A DNA stretch of 64,000 nt, from contig JAXGYO010000002.1 of assembly GCA_040772225.1 (NCBI GenBank), forward strand, positions 806,001 through 870,000, written 5' to 3'. Of this stretch, positions 61,016 through 64,000 are shown piece after piece (positions within the stretch are counted from its first letter, which is position 1; each line of letters opens with the position of its first letter). The translations under genes and the position numbers were made by a program. The notes under the pieces are model-generated. The model was not told the origin of the DNA. It made no database searches and worked only from the letters and a program-made list of their open reading frames with translations. Source of the DNA: JAAYED01 sp040772225 (GTDB taxonomy: Bacteria; Chloroflexota; Anaerolineae; UBA1429).

Positions 61016-61133
61016 GCAAGAAGGGCAGAAAGCCCCTGACCATCTCTTGCCGTCTCGGTCGCAACGCGATCCAAGCGACGCCTTGTAGCGTACACATCCG
61101 CGCTGGGCGCCAACCGGTCGCCCGCTCAGCACC

Positions 61134-61161
61134 ATTATAACACCGCCGCCAGGAGGGTCAA
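61134..61161 (-). promoter_or_regulatory. Promoter of the ECF-coaX-coaBC operon
   Basis: On the minus strand TTGACC (61156-61161), 16 bases, TATAAT (61134-61139). Transcription should start near 61127, leaving a leader of about 155 bases (61127-60973). The leader holds several hairpins, among them GGCAAGA/TCTTGCC and GGGCG/CGCCC, before the terminator-like stem. Confidence 0.75.
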
Positions 61162-61171
61162 GAAAGAGCCC

Positions 61172-61201
61172 TTGCCAGTCACACGGGCGCTCGTCTATAC
61201 T
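61172..61201 (+). promoter_or_regulatory. Promoter of the GH4 gene
   Basis: TTGCCA (61172-61177), 18 bases, TATACT (61196-61201). Its -35 lies only ten bases from the -35 of the divergent ECF promoter. Confidence 0.6.
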
Positions 61202-61259
61202 CTGGATGTACGCAGAGAGCGGCCCCCGGGGCCCTCCATGATTGAGCAGGAGGATCGAC

Positions 61260-62570
61260 ATGCCCAAGATCACGATTGTTGGAGCCGGCAGCCACGTTTT
61301 TGCCCGGCGTCTCGTCGCCGATGCGTTGCAGTGGCCCTCACTAAGGGACTCGACCATCTCGCTGATGGACATCGACCAGCAGAGTCTGGATACGATGGCC
61401 ACCCTGGCGCGCAAGATGGTCAAGCAGCTGGGTGTAGGTGCTCGCATCGAGGCAACCACCGATCTGGAGGAGGCCCTCACAGATACGGACTATGTCTCCG
61501 TCTCGATCCGAGTCGGCACGACGCACAACAACGTCTCCGTCCCGGCCAAGTACGGCGTCATGCACTCTGTGGGTGACACGATGGGACCCGGCGGCGTGTT
61601 CTACTTTTTGCGGAATGCCCCGGCGGTGATCAATATCGCCAAAACCATGGAAAAGGTCGCGCCAAAGGCACTCATGCTCAACTACACCAACCCGATGGTG
61701 ATGCTTTCATGGGCCGTCAAGGAACTCACCGGCATTCGCTATGTGGGTCTGTGCCACTCGGTGCAGGGCACCGCCATGACCCTGGCAGAGTACCTCAAGG
61801 TACCCTTTGAGGACGTGTCCTACTGGGCCGCGGGCATCAACCACATGGCCTGGTTTCTAAAGTACAATGTCAAGGGAGAGGACGCCTACCCGATGCTCTT
61901 CAAGGCGATGGAGGATCCCGACATCTACAACCGGGACATTGTCAAGTGGGAGGTCATGAAGTACTTTGGGGCCTTTGTCTCCGAGTCTTCGATCCACATG
62001 TCCGAGTACACGCCCTATTTCCGGCGCACTCAAGAACTGATCGATCGGCACACCCACGAGAAGATGTGGGGCGTGTGGCAGCGCAAGGACCTGACCCGGG
62101 AGCAGCTTCTGGCCATGATGGCCGAGCGCCGCGCCCAGGCCGACAAGGAGATGCACGATTTGGCTTATGGTGACGCCGAGGTGCCCATCGATCTGTCGCA
62201 CGAGTACTTTTCCCGCATCCTGAACGCGTGCGAGACCAATGTCCCCTATACCTTTAACGGTAATGTTCCCAACGAGGGACTGATCAGCAACCTGCCGTAC
62301 CACGCCGTGGTAGAGGTGCCCATAATGACTGACGCCATGGGCCTGCATCCCTGCCAGATAGGCGCGCTTCCGCCCGCCCTGGCCGGACTGAACAGCAGCA
62401 ACTTGTTCGTCCAGGAACTGGCGGTGAAAGGGTTCATCGAAAAGAACCGCGAGTACATCTATCAGGCTGTGCAACTCGACCCACTCACAGCCGCGGTGCT
62501 CCCGCTGGACAAGATCCGCGAGATGGTGGATGAGATGTTCGCCGCGGACGCCGAGTATATGACATTCTAG
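61260..62570 (+). CDS. GH4 family glycosidase (alpha-galactosidase/alpha-glucosidase type)
   Basis: NAD+ and Mn2+ dependent glycosidase. The 436 residues begin KITIVGAGSHVF (dinucleotide loop). GDTMGPGGVFYFLRNAPA and LNYTNPMVMLSWAV follow, and then GLCHSVQGT with the Cys-His pair for the metal and INHMAWFLKY. The CHS motif favours the alpha-galactosidase/alpha-glucosidase branch over 6-phospho-beta-glucosidases. A galacturonidase role is possible because a sugar-acid dehydratase gene follows. ATG 61260 has GGAGG seven bases upstream. Confidence 0.88.
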   Translation: MPKITIVGAGSHVFARRLVADALQWPSLRDSTISLMDIDQQSLDTMATLARKMVKQLGVGARIEATTDLEEALTDTDYVSVSIRVGTTHNNVSVPAKYGVMHSVGDTMGPGGVFYFLRNAPAVINIAKTMEKVAPKALMLNYTNPMVMLSWAVKELTGIRYVGLCHSVQGTAMTLAEYLKVPFEDVSYWAAGINHMAWFLKYNVKGEDAYPMLFKAMEDPDIYNRDIVKWEVMKYFGAFVSESSIHMSEYTPYFRRTQELIDRHTHEKMWGVWQRKDLTREQLLAMMAERRAQADKEMHDLAYGDAEVPIDLSHEYFSRILNACETNVPYTFNGNVPNEGLISNLPYHAVVEVPIMTDAMGLHPCQIGALPPALAGLNSSNLFVQELAVKGFIEKNREYIYQAVQLDPLTAAVLPLDKIREMVDEMFAADAEYMTF

Positions 62571-62585
62571 ACAACATCGGAATGT

Positions 62586-62607
62586 GGGGGCGACAACGGT
62601 CGTCCCC
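62586..62607 (+). repeat. Intercistronic hairpin between the GH4 and dehydratase genes
   Basis: GGGGGCGAC pairs with GTCGTCCCC (one G-U) over AACG. It has no thymine tail, and may set the relative expression of the two genes. Confidence 0.45.
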
Positions 62608-62626
62608 GCAATCGCGAGGAGGCGCT

Positions 62627-63748
62627 ATGCGTATCACCCGGCTCGAGACATTTCTGGTCAAGCCCCGCTGGCTGTTCCTGAAAATGCACACGGATGAGGG
62701 ACTGGTCGGCCTCGGCGAGCCGATGCTCGAAGGTCGCGCACTCACGGTCGCGCAGGCCGTGGCCGAACTGGAGCCCTACCTGGTGGGCAAGGATCCCACC
62801 CAGGTGATGCACCACTGGCAGGCAATGTACAAGCATGCCTTTTATCGCGGAGGGCCAATCCTGACCAGCGCGCTATCCGGCGTGGAGCATGCGCTCTGGG
62901 ATCTGACCGGCAAAGCGCTGGGCGTGCCCGTCTACAAGCTCATGGGCGGCCCGCTGCGCCACCGGATCAAGGTCTATGGCCGCTGCGGCGGAAACACGCC
63001 CGAGGAGGCCGAAGCAAGCGCCCGCGAGCAGGCCATGAAAGGCTTCCTGGCGCTCAAGACCGGCGTGGGAGGCTCTCGCCCTGCCCGCATCGTCGAGACA
63101 CCGGGCTTTGTCGAGGATGTGGCCGAACGCTTTGCGGCGATGCGCAAGGGCGCCGGCAAAGAGGTCGACATCGCCATCGACTTTCACGGCGCGGTGAGCC
63201 CGCAGACCTCCGCTCTGCTCATCAAGGCGCTAGAGCCCTACCAGCCCCTGTTTGTCGAAGAGCCGGTGCAGTGCCAGAACACCGAGGTCCTGGCGGACCT
63301 GGCACGCAAGACGCACATCCCTATCGCCACAGGGGAGCGCCTGTACACCAAGTGGGGCTTTCGCGAGGTGCTGGAGCAACGCGCCGCGTCCATCCTGCAG
63401 CCTGACATCGCGCACTGCGGCGGTATCTTTGAGGGGCGGCTGATCGCCGGCATGGCCGAGGCCTATTATGCCGCGATCGCACCGCACTGCCCGCTGGGTC
63501 CGATTGCCCTGGCGGCCTGCATCCAGATGGATGCCGCGATCCCCAACTTTCTCGCCCAGGAACACGTCACCTTGGGCGAGGGCTATCTCAAAGAGCCCTT
63601 CCGCGTCGTGGACGGGTACGTGCCGCTGCCGGAAAAGCCGGGCCTGGGGATCGAACTGGATGAAGAGGCCCTGGCCGACAAGATCGGGCATGACTGGCGC
63701 AATCCGGAGCGCTACCATCCGGACGATGGCACCGCAATCGACTGGTGA
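62627..63748 (+). CDS. dgoD: Galactonate dehydratase-like enolase-superfamily enzyme
   Basis: Dehydrates galactonate to 2-keto-3-deoxygalactonate. The 373 residues show a capping domain start (ITRLETFLVKPRWLFLKMHTDEG), then IAIDFHGAVSP (metal Asp), FVEEPVQCQNTEVL, ATGERLYTKWGF and APHCPLGPIALAACIQ, which match E. coli DgoD closely in order and spacing. Other mandelate-racemase family acids cannot be excluded. ATG 62627 has GAGGAGG upstream; an ATG at 62582 lies before the intercistronic hairpin and is rejected. Confidence 0.88.
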   Translation: MRITRLETFLVKPRWLFLKMHTDEGLVGLGEPMLEGRALTVAQAVAELEPYLVGKDPTQVMHHWQAMYKHAFYRGGPILTSALSGVEHALWDLTGKALGVPVYKLMGGPLRHRIKVYGRCGGNTPEEAEASAREQAMKGFLALKTGVGGSRPARIVETPGFVEDVAERFAAMRKGAGKEVDIAIDFHGAVSPQTSALLIKALEPYQPLFVEEPVQCQNTEVLADLARKTHIPIATGERLYTKWGFREVLEQRAASILQPDIAHCGGIFEGRLIAGMAEAYYAAIAPHCPLGPIALAACIQMDAAIPNFLAQEHVTLGEGYLKEPFRVVDGYVPLPEKPGLGIELDEEALADKIGHDWRNPERYHPDDGTAIDW

Positions 63749-63787
63749 GCCACAGTCTTTGGGCATATAGCGTTAGTGAGTAGTGCG

Positions 63788-64000
63788 ATGACAGTGAACA
63801 CCGCTGAGGTGCAGGCCGCTGGCGACCGGCTCCGTGAGAATGTACAGCGCGTGATCGTCGGCAAGTCAGAGGCCGTCGACCTCCTGCTGGTCGCCCTGCT
63901 ATGCGAAGGGCACGCGCTGATCGAGGATGTGCCCGGCATCGGTAAGACCAGCATGGCCTCGGCGCTGGCGGCCAGCCTCGGCTGCACCTTCCGCCGCATC
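63788..64000 (+). CDS. MoxR family AAA ATPase, 5' part
   Basis: Cut by the window end. The 71 visible residues start at ATG 63788 and read ...VQRVIVGKSEAVDLLLVALLCEGHALIEDVPGIGKTSMASAL, the typical MoxR N-terminus with the Walker A GIGKTS. MoxR ATPases act as chaperones for metal insertion or complex assembly, often next to DUF58 and VWA genes, which would lie outside this window. Confidence 0.88.
   Translation, partial: MTVNTAEVQAAGDRLRENVQRVIVGKSEAVDLLLVALLCEGHALIEDVPGIGKTSMASALAASLGCTFRRI

Noticed and set aside
60973..61113. N-terminal extension of EcfA1 to a TTG at 61113
   Set aside because: It would translate through the terminator-like hairpin and leader, and the ABC domain begins at once after the GTG at 60972, which has a GGGGG site.
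1..64000. CRISPR array, prophage, integron or conjugative module
   Set aside because: No regularly spaced repeats, integrase, capsid or relaxase genes were seen. The only mobile trace is the short IS3-type remnant near 31.9 kb.

Overview
The window reads as chromosomal DNA of a free-living bacterium, GC-rich by eye (about 60%), and most likely a member of the Chloroflexota (Anaerolineae-like). Pointers are a secreted subtilase ending in a short LPLV-type tail, a Pro/Thr-rich linker fragment, a four-subunit 2-oxoacid:ferredoxin oxidoreductase, a shortened ATP synthase delta subunit, and an ECF vitamin transporter with its own energising module. No phylogenetic search was possible, so the phylum is an inference. 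Almost the whole window is ordinary, tightly packed coding sequence. Many transcription units start from recognisable promoters of the form TTGnnn, 16-18 bases, TATAAT/TATACT.

Layout. 1-1.8 kb: an unrecognised small ORF and zwf. 1.9-8.7 kb: a complete F-type ATP synthase operon (tandem AtpZ-like protein, a, c, b, delta, alpha, gamma, beta, epsilon). 8.7-18.1 kb: murA, an unknown membrane protein, gyrB, gatB, an MFS exporter, a C-terminal processing protease and smpB. 18.1-19.6 kb: MTA phosphorylase divergent from ssrA (tmRNA), so smpB and its RNA partner are about 1 kb apart. 19.6-24.6 kb: a secreted S8 peptidase and a glycosyltransferase-like protein. 24.9-31.3 kb: apt-dksA-like pair, porGDAB, upp and a WecA/TagO-like transferase. 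31.3-34.5 kb: mobB, a short mosaic of insertion-sequence and PLAT-protein debris, and larE-larB-larC2 for the nickel-pincer cofactor. 34.6-40.7 kb: a TauE-like permease and the pyrimidine operon pyrC-pyrB-pyrFE-pyrD-pyrK. 40.7-53.3 kb: an SDR, xthA, xylulokinase-like kinase, a phosphoesterase, small membrane/HD/Rrf2/TtcA-like genes, a GH51 arabinofuranosidase and a sugar-acid kinase/PdxA-like dehydrogenase pair. 53.3-61.2 kb: the primary sigma factor, then a seven-gene operon ecfA1-ecfA2-ecfT-ecfS-coaX-coaBC-P1 peptidase. 61.2-64 kb: a GH4 glycosidase, galactonate dehydratase and the start of a MoxR ATPase.

How it fits together. Energy: zwf supplies NADPH, POR oxidises 2-oxoacids with ferredoxin, and ATP synthase couples protons to ATP. 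Nucleotides: de novo UMP synthesis (pyr) plus uracil and adenine salvage (upp, apt, MTAP). Plant-type carbohydrates and sugar acids are handled by GH51, XylB, GH4, DgoD and the acid-sugar kinase/dehydrogenase pair. The most interesting unit is the ECF-coaX-coaBC-peptidase operon. It looks like an integrated pantothenate (or pantothenate precursor) uptake and activation system. It has a strong promoter and a roughly 155-base leader ending in an intrinsic-terminator-like hairpin, so it may be under riboswitch or attenuation control.
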